This document shows, in pieces, positions 27,760 to 36,615 of a DNA stretch of 64,000 nucleotides. Under the pieces are notes generated by a model that saw nothing but the letters and a program-made list of their open reading frames with translations, ran no database searches and had not been told where the DNA came from. Source of the stretch: Deltaproteobacteria bacterium (lineage in GTDB: Bacteria; Desulfobacterota; Desulfomonilia; UBA1062). The stretch is from assembly GCA_018434685.1 (NCBI GenBank), contig JAHDOV010000010.1, forward strand, positions 1 through 64,000, read 5' to 3'. Made by a program: the position numbers and the translations under genes. Each line of letters begins with the position of its first letter. Position 1 is the stretch's first letter.

Positions 27760-27887
27760 AGGGTATAAAGTCCAAGGTATAAGGTCTAAGGTATAGGGTC
27801 TAAGGTTCAAGGTTGGTACAGGTTTAGGGTATATGGTTAAAACCTAACACCTAAAACCTTATACCTTATACCTCATACCTCATACCC
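27760..27887. repeat. Inverted array of short AAGGTATA-like repeats
   Basis: The left half (27761-27813) is a run of imperfect ~7-10 bp units such as AAGGTATAAGGTCTAAGGT. The right half (27840-27887) is the complementary run, such as ACCTTATACCTTATACC. The two halves can pair into a long, imperfect hairpin. It lies between the phosphofructokinase and nikR genes, both on plus. A second array of the same units lies at 36451-36548. Confidence 0.85.
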
Positions 27888-27952
27888 GGGTTCACGAACC
27901 CCCTTGCCTGGTTTCTGCTGTTTGTGCTATCTTGTCTTCCAGAGGTGACACG

Positions 27953-28354
27953 ATGAAGGTACGCAGATTCGGGGTATCGCTTGAAGAAGACCTTCTGGAA
28001 AAGCTTGACAGCCTGGTGGAAAAACACGCATTCCCGAACCGCAGCCAGGCCATCCGCTATCTCATCAGGAACGCACTGGTGGAAGAGTCATGGCAGAGCG
28101 ACAGCGAGGTGGCAGGGGTAATCGTGCTCATCTACGACCACCACCGGCGTAATGTCGTGAACCGTCTCCTGGATATCCAGCACGACTACACCCCCATTAT
28201 CATGTCCAGCCAGCACGCACACCTGGATCACGACAGCTGCCTGGAGACCATTGTCCTCAAGGGCAGGGCATCCATGATCGTGGAACTGGCCGACGCGCTC
28301 ATCGCCATCAAGGGTATCAAGCACGGCAAGCTCGTGATATCCGGCTCAGAGTAG
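27953..28354 (+). CDS. nikR: Nickel-responsive regulator NikR
   Basis: 133 residues from the ATG at 27953 behind AGAGGTGA; an upstream TTG in frame is less likely. The N-terminal ribbon-helix-helix domain starts MKVRRFGVSLEEDL. The metal-binding C-terminal domain keeps the four high-affinity nickel ligands in the correct spacing: His77, His88, His90 and Cys96 (SQHAHLDHDSC). In other bacteria NikR represses nickel uptake; no nickel transporter gene is next to it here, so its targets lie elsewhere. Confidence 0.94.
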   Translation: MKVRRFGVSLEEDLLEKLDSLVEKHAFPNRSQAIRYLIRNALVEESWQSDSEVAGVIVLIYDHHRRNVVNRLLDIQHDYTPIIMSSQHAHLDHDSCLETIVLKGRASMIVELADALIAIKGIKHGKLVISGSE

Positions 28355-28388
28355 GAAGCCCACTTCCCCTGGCCCAGGCCGGTCCAGG

Positions 28389-29231
28389 TCAGGCCGGACG
28401 CACTCGGGTGCTCTGTCCGGGCATGAGCTCGCACGGGATTCTATCCCGGACAATCCAGACAGGGATATCGCCTGAATTGACAATCGTGGTCTTGTCTGCT
28501 GAGTGTTCGAGCCTGCCGGCAGCCATCAGGTAGTCGCAGAGCTCGATATTCGTACAGAACCAGACAGACCTGTCGCCCCCGATCTCCCGGGCGAAGTCTG
28601 CCATCAGGTTCCAGTCATTCCTGTCATGGAATTCATAGCTGTGGCCCCAGACATACAGGAGCGCCAGGGCGCCCTGCGGGACGTCGCGGTCCAGGAACGT
28701 CCGGGTCCTGTCCAGGAGATCCTCCCCATGGTGGCAGGTTGGGTGCCACTGGAGGAAGTTTTCCGGCAGCGCATAGCCATGGGTGGACCGCACGGTCCTG
28801 GCGTATGCGACCCCGAGGGCTCTGAGCACCCCTGAGATGAAATCGCTGTATTCCCCGTACGGGTAGGAGAAGCCCCGTACCGGATAACCGGCGAGCTCGC
28901 TGAGGCTGGCCATGTCGCGTGATACCTCGGAAACGATCAGGGGCTCGTCGAATTCGCACAGGTGCGGGTGGGTGACAGTATGGGAGGCGATCTCATGACC
29001 GTCATAGAGTGAGCGGATGTCGCCTGCCCGGAGATAGCCCTCACTGCCGAGCCTGCCGGAATTGAGATGAAAGGTGGCCTTTATGCCGAAGCGGTTGAGA
29101 ATCCTTATGAGCTCCCGGTCATGAACCGTGCCGTCATCATAGCTGAGCGTCAGCGCCCTGGTCTTTCCCCCGGGGAACAGGATGTCGAGGGGGTGATTCA
29201 TGCCTGCGGGCAGCTGTTCCATCGAGATCAC
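28389..29231 (-). CDS. Polysaccharide deacetylase (NodB-type)
   Basis: 280 residues, or 277 from the internal ATG. NodB motifs are LTLSYDDGT (motif 1, catalytic and metal Asp), SHTVTHPHL (motif 2, metal His residues) and GFSYPYG (motif 3). There is no signal peptide, so it is probably cytoplasmic, and the sugar substrate is unknown. It starts with GTG overlapping the exonuclease stop codon (GTGA), so the two are co-translated. Confidence 0.88.
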   Translation of the reverse strand: MISMEQLPAGMNHPLDILFPGGKTRALTLSYDDGTVHDRELIRILNRFGIKATFHLNSGRLGSEGYLRAGDIRSLYDGHEIASHTVTHPHLCEFDEPLIVSEVSRDMASLSELAGYPVRGFSYPYGEYSDFISGVLRALGVAYARTVRSTHGYALPENFLQWHPTCHHGEDLLDRTRTFLDRDVPQGALALLYVWGHSYEFHDRNDWNLMADFAREIGGDRSVWFCTNIELCDYLMAAGRLEHSADKTTIVNSGDIPVWIVRDRIPCELMPGQSTRVRPA

Positions 29232-30004
29232 CCAGGGTACCTGAACGACTGGAGGTTCAGCCCCAGCTCGATATCCTGGCGCAGCCGGATGAGCCTGCGG
29301 GCCAGCAGGGCATCGTCCGCGTGTTCTTCAAGGGCCGTGCCGTTTCTCCCGCCGATGGTCCGTGCCTGTTCGAGCACGTGCTCCAGGGTACCGTACTGTT
29401 CAAGCAGCCTGGCGGCGGTCTTCATGCCGACAGACGGCACGCCCGGGATGGCATTCGTGCTGTCCCCGGCCAGGGCCAGCAGGTCGACGAGCTGGTCCGG
29501 ATTCACCCCGAACTTTTCCCTGACAAAGGACCTGTCGAGAAAGCTCTTTCTGAAATGATCCCGCACCCTGATGTTGGCGCTCAGGAGCTGCAGAAAGACC
29601 TTGTCCGTGGAGAGGATCACGGCAATGCCGCCGCGCAGGGCGATCTTGTCCGCCAGCGTCGCAACGATGTCATCCGCCTCGATGGAGTCCTTCTCGACGG
29701 ATCTCACCCCTTCGCTCAGGAACGCCTCCTTGAACCGCGGGAGGCTCGCCTGAAGATCCTCGGGCATAGGCGGCCTTCCAGCCTTGTAGCCGCTGAAGAG
29801 CTCGTTTCTCCAGCTTGGGCCGTGGCCTTCGAACACGCAGATGACATGGGTCGGCCGGCATTCGCTCAGAGCGCGCCTGAGGGAATGGACGCACGCATCG
29901 AGCGATGCAGCCCCGTCGGAGCGGTCCTTTGTCTCTGGCCGGGCAGCATGCACCCTGCGGATGAGATTCAGGGCATCGATCAGTAAGACGTTCGGTGCTG
30001 CCAT
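29228..30004 (-). CDS. 5'-3' exonuclease / flap endonuclease family
   Basis: 258 residues, like the stand-alone PolI-type exonuclease domain (Xni/ExoIX class). Acidic metal-site residues appear in LLIDALNLI, VEKDSIEADDIVATLA and LSTDKVFLQLL, and the helix-hairpin-helix DNA-binding region reads ALAGDSTNAIPGVPSVGMKTAARLL. It trims 5' flaps or RNA primers in DNA metabolism. It overlaps the deacetylase gene by 4 bases. Confidence 0.9.
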   Translation of the reverse strand: MAAPNVLLIDALNLIRRVHAARPETKDRSDGAASLDACVHSLRRALSECRPTHVICVFEGHGPSWRNELFSGYKAGRPPMPEDLQASLPRFKEAFLSEGVRSVEKDSIEADDIVATLADKIALRGGIAVILSTDKVFLQLLSANIRVRDHFRKSFLDRSFVREKFGVNPDQLVDLLALAGDSTNAIPGVPSVGMKTAARLLEQYGTLEHVLEQARTIGGRNGTALEEHADDALLARRLIRLRQDIELGLNLQSFRYPG

Positions 30005-30022
30005 ACATTCACCTGCCTGCGG

Positions 30023-31333
30023 CTAAGAGGTCCATGATCCTGCCTCCTGCCTGGCCTTTTCCTCTTTCACGAAGGAGAGCAGGATGCCTCCTGCAATGAA
30101 GAGAACCGCCACCGAGGTGATGCCGAGCCGCGATGCCGTGGAACTGCTGTAGCCGAGAGAGCGGACGAACAGACCCACGGAGCCGATGAGGACCGGCCCG
30201 ATGATGACAGCGAACTTGCCCAGCATGTTGTAGAAGCCGAAATACTCTGCCGCCTTGTCAGGCGGGATGATACGGGCATAAAAGGAGCGTGACAGTGCCT
30301 GGATGCCTCCCTGCACGAAACCCACCATGATCGCGAGGAGGTAGAACTCGTGGCGTTCCCGGATAAAGGCCGCCCAGAGGGATATGAAGAGGTATACCCC
30401 GATCGCGATGAAGATGGAGCGCTTCGACCCGATCTTTTCCCCGATATACCCGAAGGCCAGGGCACAGGGAAATCCCACGAACTGGGTTATGAGCAGCGCC
30501 GTGATCAGGTCCTGCGACTGGAACCCCAGAGAGAGTCCATAGTCCACGGCCATGCGGATGATCGTGTCCACCCCGTCGATATAGAGCCAGTATGCCAAGA
30601 GAAACAGGAAGATCGTCTTCTGATACCGCACCTCGAGCACGGTGTGCCAGACCTGCAGCAGTCCCTGCCTGATCGTGCCGGACGCGGGTCTCGCCTTTGT
30701 GGCCTGCGGTTCTCTCACGAAGAGCATGACCGGCAGGGAGAACAGGGCCCACCAGATGCCCACGGTGAGGAACGAGACGCGCACGGCTTGTGATGCATCG
30801 GCAAACCCGAAGGTGTGGGGCCTGAGCGTCATCCAGACATTGACCGCGAAGAGCAGGCCGCCGCCGAGATAGCCCAGTGAGAACCCGAGCGCGGATACCA
30901 GGTCGGTCTTGTTCTTTGGTGAGACACTCGGGAGGAGGGAATCGTAGAACACGTTGCCGCCCGAGAAGCCGATGGTGGCAAAGACATAGAGCATCACGGC
31001 AAGTCCCCAGTTGCCCTGGGCCACCAGGGACAGCGCCGAGGTCATCACCACCCCCATGCAGGCAAAGAAGAGGAGAAAACGTTTTTTGGCAGATCCTGCA
31101 TCGGCAATGGCACCGAGGATGGGAGACGACAGGGCCACCACGATGCCGGCTAGGGAATTGGCCATGCCGAGCCGGGCCGTGCTCAGGGTCGGGTCCACCC
31201 CGGAGCTCCAGTACTGCTTGAAGAAGATAGGGAAGAACCCGGCCATGATGGTCGTGGCAAAGGCCGAGTTGGCCCAGTCGTACAGGGCCCAGGAAACGAC
31301 AGCCCTCCTGTCCGTGTTATCCGCACGAGCCAT
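30023..31333 (-). CDS. MFS transporter, UMF1 family
   Basis: 436 residues with about 12 hydrophobic segments. The N-terminus (VVSWALYDWANSAFATTIMAGFFPIFF) is the signature of the UMF1/Atg22-like major-facilitator group. Bacterial members are often annotated as amino-acid or peptide efflux pumps without proof. Its stop is 18 bases from the exonuclease start. Confidence 0.88.
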   Translation of the reverse strand: MARADNTDRRAVVSWALYDWANSAFATTIMAGFFPIFFKQYWSSGVDPTLSTARLGMANSLAGIVVALSSPILGAIADAGSAKKRFLLFFACMGVVMTSALSLVAQGNWGLAVMLYVFATIGFSGGNVFYDSLLPSVSPKNKTDLVSALGFSLGYLGGGLLFAVNVWMTLRPHTFGFADASQAVRVSFLTVGIWWALFSLPVMLFVREPQATKARPASGTIRQGLLQVWHTVLEVRYQKTIFLFLLAYWLYIDGVDTIIRMAVDYGLSLGFQSQDLITALLITQFVGFPCALAFGYIGEKIGSKRSIFIAIGVYLFISLWAAFIRERHEFYLLAIMVGFVQGGIQALSRSFYARIIPPDKAAEYFGFYNMLGKFAVIIGPVLIGSVGLFVRSLGYSSSTASRLGITSVAVLFIAGGILLSFVKEEKARQEAGSWTS

Positions 31334-31480
31334 GTTCTCTCAAAGCCCTCAATGAACCCTCCCGCAGCTCAATAAAAGAAGGATGGCTGAAGGAGACCTT
31401 GAAGTCAGCCTCCTTCAGCGGATGCATCCATATCCGGCCAGACCGGCTCCCGCATGTGGCGGAGAGCCTGTCCGGTGCTG

Positions 31481-32062
31481 TTATTCCGGTGCGTTCTCCG
31501 CTGTTGCGCTGATGATGACAACCGGTTCGCCTGGAACGTCACGGAAGCCGGCTCTTGACGTGGTGGGCATGCCCTCGATCGTATCGACCACTTCGAGCCC
31601 CTCGACCACCCGGCCGAACACGCAGTATCCCCAGCCCTGGGCTGTCTTGCCCTTGTGGTTGAGGAACTCGTTGTCCACGGTGTTGATAAAGAACTGTGAG
31701 GTGGCCGAGTTCGGGTCCTGGGTCCGGGCCATGGCAATGCTCCCCCGGACATTCTTGAGCCCGTTGTCAGCCTCGTTGGGGATGGGGCTCTTTGTGGACT
31801 TCATGTTCATGTCTTCGAGGAGGCCTCCTCCCTGGATCATGAATCCCTTGATCACCCGGTGAAAGATGGTGCCGGCGTAGAACCCTGAATCGACATACAT
31901 CAGGAAGTTCTCGACGGTTTTCGGTGCTGCCTGCCGGTCGAGCTCGATGACGATGACGCCCTTGCTGGTGATGAGGCGTACCCTGGGTTTCGGGGCATCG
32001 GCAAAGGATTCGCCTACCAGGCCCATGAGCAGTAGCGAGAAAATGAACGGTATCTTTTTCAA
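31481..32062 (-). CDS. Exported cyclophilin-type peptidylprolyl isomerase
   Basis: 193 residues. A signal peptide (about 1-21, IPFIFSLLLMGLVGESFA) precedes the cyclophilin domain with the active-site strand FHRVIKGFMIQGG and SQFFINTVD. It catalyses cis/trans proline isomerisation of proteins in the periplasm. The start is a TTG, supported by AAGGAGG six bases upstream. Confidence 0.92.
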   Translation of the reverse strand: MKKIPFIFSLLLMGLVGESFADAPKPRVRLITSKGVIVIELDRQAAPKTVENFLMYVDSGFYAGTIFHRVIKGFMIQGGGLLEDMNMKSTKSPIPNEADNGLKNVRGSIAMARTQDPNSATSQFFINTVDNEFLNHKGKTAQGWGYCVFGRVVEGLEVVDTIEGMPTTSRAGFRDVPGEPVVIISATAENAPE

Positions 32063-32089
32063 AACAATCCTCCTTAGTGTGGTGTGTAT

Positions 32090-32566
32090 CTATTCCCTGG
32101 TCTCCAGCCAGTCCTTGACTGCCGGTCCTGTTCCGAACGGCCAGGGCTTGAGTTTCTCAGGCTTGACGTAGCGTATCTCTGCGAGTTCGTCGCCGACAAC
32201 CACGTGCCCCTGCGCGGCGATGTGAAAAACGAGGATGAGCTGGTTCATCTCGGGGAAATTGTAGTAGCCGATAAAGCGCTCGATCCTTCCCTCGATGCCC
32301 AGTTCCTCGTGCACCTCGCGGAGGATCGCCTCATCGGGGTGTTCGCCCTTTTCCAGAAAACCCGAGACGAGGCCGAACATATTCTCCGGCCAGCCGTTAT
32401 TGCGGACAAGGATGACATCGCCGGCGAGCTCCACAATGGCGGCAACGACCGGGGTCGGGTTCTCCCAGCAGACAAAGGGGCACGAATCCGACGGGCAGGC
32501 CTTGCGCTCCCTGCCATCGATCTCCCGGGTCGTGAGTTCAGTGCCGCACTGGGGACAGAATTTCAT
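32090..32566 (-). CDS. Nudix hydrolase with zinc ribbon
   Basis: 158 residues. A four-Cys zinc ribbon (CPQC near residue 4, then CPSDSC) precedes a complete Nudix box, GFLEKGEHPDEAILREVHEELGI, whose catalytic residues (G, E, REVHEEL, G) are all present. The layout is that of NudC-like or ADP-ribose/NADH pyrophosphatases, but it lacks the larger NudC N-terminal domain. Substrate is probably a nucleotide sugar or NAD derivative. Confidence 0.88.
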   Translation of the reverse strand: MKFCPQCGTELTTREIDGRERKACPSDSCPFVCWENPTPVVAAIVELAGDVILVRNNGWPENMFGLVSGFLEKGEHPDEAILREVHEELGIEGRIERFIGYYNFPEMNQLILVFHIAAQGHVVVGDELAEIRYVKPEKLKPWPFGTGPAVKDWLETRE

Positions 32567-32890
32567 GCCTCAGCTTCCCCTGTGTCCGATACCCTGATAG
32601 CCGGTCTGCCCATCACTGCCATCCTTTCCATGATTCTCCCGACCTGAGCGCGGCGTCAGGCTGCTCAGCCCGGAGGGAATATTTTTCTCTGGTACCACTA
32701 TCCGGCCAAAACCTCAATCACCCAATCGTGCCATCAATTCATCCGGTTCCTGTGGCCAACACTCATGAATCCTCCTCCCGAACCACACCGGGAGCCCTTC
32801 ATGCGTCCATGGATTCTCCTCTTCTCTTTCCGATTCTTTGGTGCTATGGCTTCTCTCTGGCAACGACAACAACAGGGGTAGAGACAAACT
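32567..32890. other. Intergenic stretch between divergent genes
   Basis: About 320 bases between the Nudix gene (minus) and the EamA transporter (plus). It should hold both promoters. I see no tRNA, hairpin terminator or repeat, and the open frames here have no protein character. Confidence 0.5.
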
Positions 32891-33853
32891 ATGCAGCAGC
32901 GGTCACACTGGCTTCCAACCATTTGCCTGCTTACAGCCATGGTGCTGTGGGCAAGCTCGTTTATCGCCCTGAAGCTGGCCTTTCAAGGATACCACCCCAT
33001 GGCGGTGATCTTCGGCCGCATGTTCATCGCGAGCATCTGCTTTCTCTTTCTGCTCCCGGCCCTGAAGGGCAACACCTATGAGCGGGGAGACCTGAAGTAC
33101 ATCCTGTTCATGGTCGTATGCGAGCCATGCCTGTATTTTCTCTTCGAGGCAAAGGCCATCGAAAACACCACGGCTTCACAGGCAGGCATGATCACGGCCA
33201 TGCTGCCGCTGCTCGTGGCCATAAGTGCCGGGGTGCTGCTCAAGGAAGTGGTGACGAGAAAGACCATTGCCGGTTTTCTCCTGGCCATCTCCGGGGCGGC
33301 CCTGCTGAGCCTGAACAGCCAGTCCTCCGCGGCTGCACCGCACCCGGCGCTCGGCAATTTCTATGAATTCATCGCCATGGTCTGTGCCACCGGCTACACC
33401 ATCACCCTGAAAAAACTCACGAGCCGGTACAATCCGTTCTTCCTCACGGCGATCCAGGCCTTTGCCGGAAGCCTGTTCTACCTGCCGGTGATGCTCCTGT
33501 CCTCGGCGCCGCTGCCTCATACATTCCTTGCAGTCCCGGCGTTCAGCATCGTCTTCCTCGGCGTCTTTGTCACGCTCGGAGCATACGGCCTCTACAACTA
33601 CGGGGTCAGCCGCATCCCTGCGAGCCAGGCCTCAGCCTTCGTGAACCTCATCCCGGTCTTCACGGTCTTTCTGGGCTGGCTTGTGCTCGGGGAGAAATTC
33701 ACGCTCCTGCAGTATCTCGCCTCAGCGCTCGTCTTCGCCGGGGTATTCATCAGCCAGGACCGGTCTCGTCAGGTGCCGGAATACGAGCCTGCAGGCCTGG
33801 AAGAGCCAGCATATTCTCCGGTGCCCACAGAGGACAGACCTCCTCGGGTGTGA
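32891..33853 (+). CDS. EamA/DMT-superfamily permease
   Basis: 320 residues with about ten hydrophobic segments in two EamA halves (about 8-135 and 155-285), the usual arrangement, each half containing a GxxxLL-like packing motif. The C-terminal tail (about 290-320) is hydrophilic and proline-rich. Substrate is unknown; family members export amino acids or metabolites. A weak GGGTAGAG site precedes the ATG. Confidence 0.88.
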   Translation: MQQRSHWLPTICLLTAMVLWASSFIALKLAFQGYHPMAVIFGRMFIASICFLFLLPALKGNTYERGDLKYILFMVVCEPCLYFLFEAKAIENTTASQAGMITAMLPLLVAISAGVLLKEVVTRKTIAGFLLAISGAALLSLNSQSSAAAPHPALGNFYEFIAMVCATGYTITLKKLTSRYNPFFLTAIQAFAGSLFYLPVMLLSSAPLPHTFLAVPAFSIVFLGVFVTLGAYGLYNYGVSRIPASQASAFVNLIPVFTVFLGWLVLGEKFTLLQYLASALVFAGVFISQDRSRQVPEYEPAGLEEPAYSPVPTEDRPPRV

Positions 33854-34036
33854 CGATCATTCCCCTTTAAGGCAGGAGGGGCAGGGCAAGAATAGTCCGG
33901 CCTTTTGTTGCACCTGATGATTCTTTATGTACTTTTGTGATCCGACGAAACAGAGCACCCGCTGCATTAAGTATATTAGCAACACTTGCCGAACAACATG
34001 ATCAACAACAAGACATCGCTCACGGAGGAAATTCTT

Positions 34037-35365
34037 ATGATGAGATTCAAATGGACAAGGCAGGTTATTCTGGGAATGAGCCTGCTGCTTCTGGCAGGCT
34101 GCTCGGCAGACGACGATAATGACCCTCAATCAGGGGACATAATCAGGGCATGGGGAACGCCGGAGCTGCTGGAAACCCTGGATGCCGGCACCGCCTATGG
34201 CCCGCAGATCGACGTGGCGGCCGATGGCAGCGCCATCGCTGTCTGGTATCAGAATGACGGAACCCGCAACAACGTCTGGTCCAACCGCTTTGACGGCACG
34301 GCCTGGGACGGGCCGGAACTGCTGGAAACCGACGATGCTGGCACCGCCTATGGTCCGCAGATCGCCGTGGCGGCCGATGGCAGCGCCATCGCTGTCTGGT
34401 ATCAGAATGACGGAACCCGCAACAATGTCTGGGTCAACCGCTTCGACGGCACGGCCTGGGATGGCCCGGAACTGCTGGAAACCGATGATACCGGTGAGGC
34501 TGTTTGTCCGCAGATTGCCGTGGCGGCCGATGGCAGCGCCATTGCTGTCTGGTCGCAGAATGACGGAACCCGCTACAACCTCTGGGCCAACCGCTTCGAC
34601 GGCACAGCCTGGGACGGGCCGGAACTGCTGGAAACCGACAATGACGGCAATGCATTAGGTCCGGAGATCGCCATGGCGTCCGACGGCAGCGCGGTGGCCG
34701 TCTGGCATCAGAATGACGGAACCCGCTACAACGTGTGGGCCAACCGCTTCGACGGCGCGGTCTGGGGCGAGGCGGAACTGCTGGATAGCGAAGACCTCGG
34801 CGACGCAATTTATCCGCAGATCAGCTTGGCGTCTGACGGCAGCGCGATGGCCGTCTGGATGCAGAATGAAGGAGTCCGCGAAAACGTGTGGACCAACCGC
34901 TTTGACGGCACAGTCTGGGGCGGGGCTGAGTTGCTGGAGACCGATGATACCGGTAATGCACGGTATCCCCAGATCGGCATGGCATCTGACGGCAGTGCCA
35001 TTGCAGTCTGGTATCAGCATGACGGAGCCACCAACAACATCTGGTCCAACCGCTTTGACGGCACGGCCTGGGACGGGCCGGAGCTGCTGGAAACCGACGA
35101 TACCGGCTACGCTGATTCCGTTGAGATCGCTGTGGCCGCCGACGGCAGTGCCATCGCCGTCTGGAGGCAGCTTGACGACACCATCGAAAACCTCATGGCC
35201 AACCACTTCGATGGCGAGTCGTGGGGCACGGCCATCAATATCGAAGACGATGATACTGACAGCGCTGCTTTTGCCCAAATAAGCATTGGAGCCGACGGCA
35301 GCGCCATCGTCGTATGGGTTGCCGACGGCCCCATTACAGACATTTGGGCCAACCGCTTTGAATAA
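34037..35365 (+). CDS. Repeat lipoprotein, probable eight-bladed beta-propeller
   Basis: 442 residues from the ATG at 34037, behind GGAGG; a frame extension to 33986 lacks this. The N-terminus is a lipoprotein signal (LLLLAGC, lipid-carrying Cys22), followed by an acidic linker. From residue 42 to the end lie eight repeats of 51 residues (the last of 44), each with the core xPQIAVAADGSAIAVW and NNVWANRFDGTAW. The last unit ends in the middle of a blade, as in a closed propeller. It is probably an outer-membrane-anchored surface binding protein of unknown ligand. A hairpin terminator follows. Confidence 0.85.
   Translation: MMRFKWTRQVILGMSLLLLAGCSADDDNDPQSGDIIRAWGTPELLETLDAGTAYGPQIDVAADGSAIAVWYQNDGTRNNVWSNRFDGTAWDGPELLETDDAGTAYGPQIAVAADGSAIAVWYQNDGTRNNVWVNRFDGTAWDGPELLETDDTGEAVCPQIAVAADGSAIAVWSQNDGTRYNLWANRFDGTAWDGPELLETDNDGNALGPEIAMASDGSAVAVWHQNDGTRYNVWANRFDGAVWGEAELLDSEDLGDAIYPQISLASDGSAMAVWMQNEGVRENVWTNRFDGTVWGGAELLETDDTGNARYPQIGMASDGSAIAVWYQHDGATNNIWSNRFDGTAWDGPELLETDDTGYADSVEIAVAADGSAIAVWRQLDDTIENLMANHFDGESWGTAINIEDDDTDSAAFAQISIGADGSAIVVWVADGPITDIWANRFE
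34160..35362 (+). repeat. Tandem 153-bp repeats within the lipoprotein gene
   Basis: Eight in-frame copies of a 153-bp unit (51 codons), the last shortened to 132 bp. Copies 1-3 are almost identical in DNA (for example GTCTGGTATCAGAATGACGG recurs), while copies 4-8 have drifted. This gradient suggests recent duplication of the 5' copies. Confidence 0.9.
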
Positions 35366-35372
35366 CCCTCAG

Positions 35373-35403
35373 GGGCGGCGGTGTACCGCCGCCGCCCTTT
35401 TTT
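35373..35403 (+). terminator. Rho-independent terminator of the repeat lipoprotein gene
   Basis: An 8-bp perfect GC stem (GGCGGCGG / CCGCCGCC, loop TGTA) at 35374-35393 is followed by GCCC and six T. It begins 8 bases after the stop codon. Confidence 0.9.
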
Positions 35404-35660
35404 CAAGCCACAGCATTCACCGCGTGCTGCAGAACCGGGTCCAGGACCTGCCCCGGTGTTCATGCCATCGAATAAAGCCTCCAGGAACTGGGCACTGGAC
35501 AAGAAAAGAAGAACACAATGTTACTGAGCGCTAAAAAATGAGCTGACTCTATGGTGAGATACCACCACGAACCAGAACTCGTCCATCCGTTAAAAAACCT
35601 TGCCGAACCCTGCTTGTAATTCTGAGACAACGAGGCGGGGCATGAACGACAAATTTGCCC

Positions 35661-36431
35661 TCAGTCTTCAAAGGAGCCGTGTCTGCCTTTGCCGCCGGCG
35701 AACCGTGTTGCGCCCTCGATGGTTTCATTGCTCGCGATGACCTCCATGCCGTGGCGGAACTCGTTCAGGAATGCTCCGGGCGTGTCCAGCCAGTGTTGTT
35801 CATAGGCACTCAACCGGTCGTGTCTCAGACAGGTCTGGGGGAATCGTATCAGCTCTCTTGCCAGCTCCTCGGCGGCCTGCCTGGCGGTGCCGTCCTCCAC
35901 CACCCGGTTTGCCAGGCCCATTGCCAGTGCCTCGTCCGCGTGGACCGGCCTGCCGGTGAGGATGAGGTCGAGGGCCCGGCTCAGCCCGATGAGGCGGGGC
36001 AGCCTGATGGTGCCGCCGTCGATGAGCGGAACCCCCCACCTGCGGCAGAACACCCCGAAGACTGCGCTCTTTTCCACCACGCGCAGGTCGCAGAAACAGG
36101 CAAGCTCAAGCCCCCCGGCAACGGCATACCCGGCAACGGCAGCGATCACCGGTTTGGAGAGCAGCATGCGCGAGGGGCCCATGGGGGCGTCCCCGGCCTC
36201 GTCGAGACGGTTCATCCTTTCCATCGAGCTGACGGCACCGAGATCTGCGCCGGCACAGAAATACCCGCCGGTGCCGGTCAGTACGGCCACGTCGGAGTCG
36301 CTGTCCTGATCGAAGGCCCTGAAGGCATCGGCAAGCTCCCGGGCAGTGGGGCCGTCGACGGCGTTTCTCACCTCGGGACGGTTGATGATGATGGTGCAGA
36401 TGCGGTCGTTCTTCTCTACGAGCACGTTCAT
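35661..36431 (-). CDS. Enoyl-CoA hydratase/isomerase family protein
   Basis: 256 residues from the ATG at 36431 behind AAGGAGG. Crotonase-fold signatures are TGTGGYFCAGADL (oxyanion-hole strand) and AAVAGYAVAGGLELACFCDL. The usual catalytic Glu position (NVVEDGTA region, about 160) is occupied by other acidic residues, so hydratase or isomerase activity cannot be chosen. It probably acts on acyl-CoA in fatty-acid or aromatic degradation, and sits near other oxidoreductase genes but in its own transcript. Confidence 0.88.
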   Translation of the reverse strand: MNVLVEKNDRICTIIINRPEVRNAVDGPTARELADAFRAFDQDSDSDVAVLTGTGGYFCAGADLGAVSSMERMNRLDEAGDAPMGPSRMLLSKPVIAAVAGYAVAGGLELACFCDLRVVEKSAVFGVFCRRWGVPLIDGGTIRLPRLIGLSRALDLILTGRPVHADEALAMGLANRVVEDGTARQAAEELARELIRFPQTCLRHDRLSAYEQHWLDTPGAFLNEFRHGMEVIASNETIEGATRFAGGKGRHGSFED

Positions 36432-36450
36432 GAAACTGCCTCCTTCAAGC

Positions 36451-36611
36451 AAGGTATAAGGTACAAGGTATAAGGTTTGAGGTCTAAGGTATGAAGCCTC
36501 AGCTTAATTCTTAAAACCTAAAACCTAAAACCTAAAACCTTAAACCCTATTCCGCCGCGGCGGATTGCACCGTTCCTGAAGCCTAGTGCCTAGTGCCCAG
36601 CGCCCAGTGCC
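36451..36611. repeat. Second inverted array of short repeats, with adjoining heptamer runs
   Basis: At 36451-36490 units such as AAGGTATAAGGT alternate with AAGGTACAAGG; at 36510-36548 the complementary ACCTAAAACCTAAAACC run follows. A short palindrome CCGCCGCGGCGG lies at 36552-36563, and a different direct repeat of CCTAGTGCC/CCCAGTGCC at about 36580-36611. It is the same unit type as at 27760-27887. It separates the hydratase gene from the dehydrogenase gene, both on minus. Confidence 0.8.
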
Positions 36612-36615
36612 TTTT

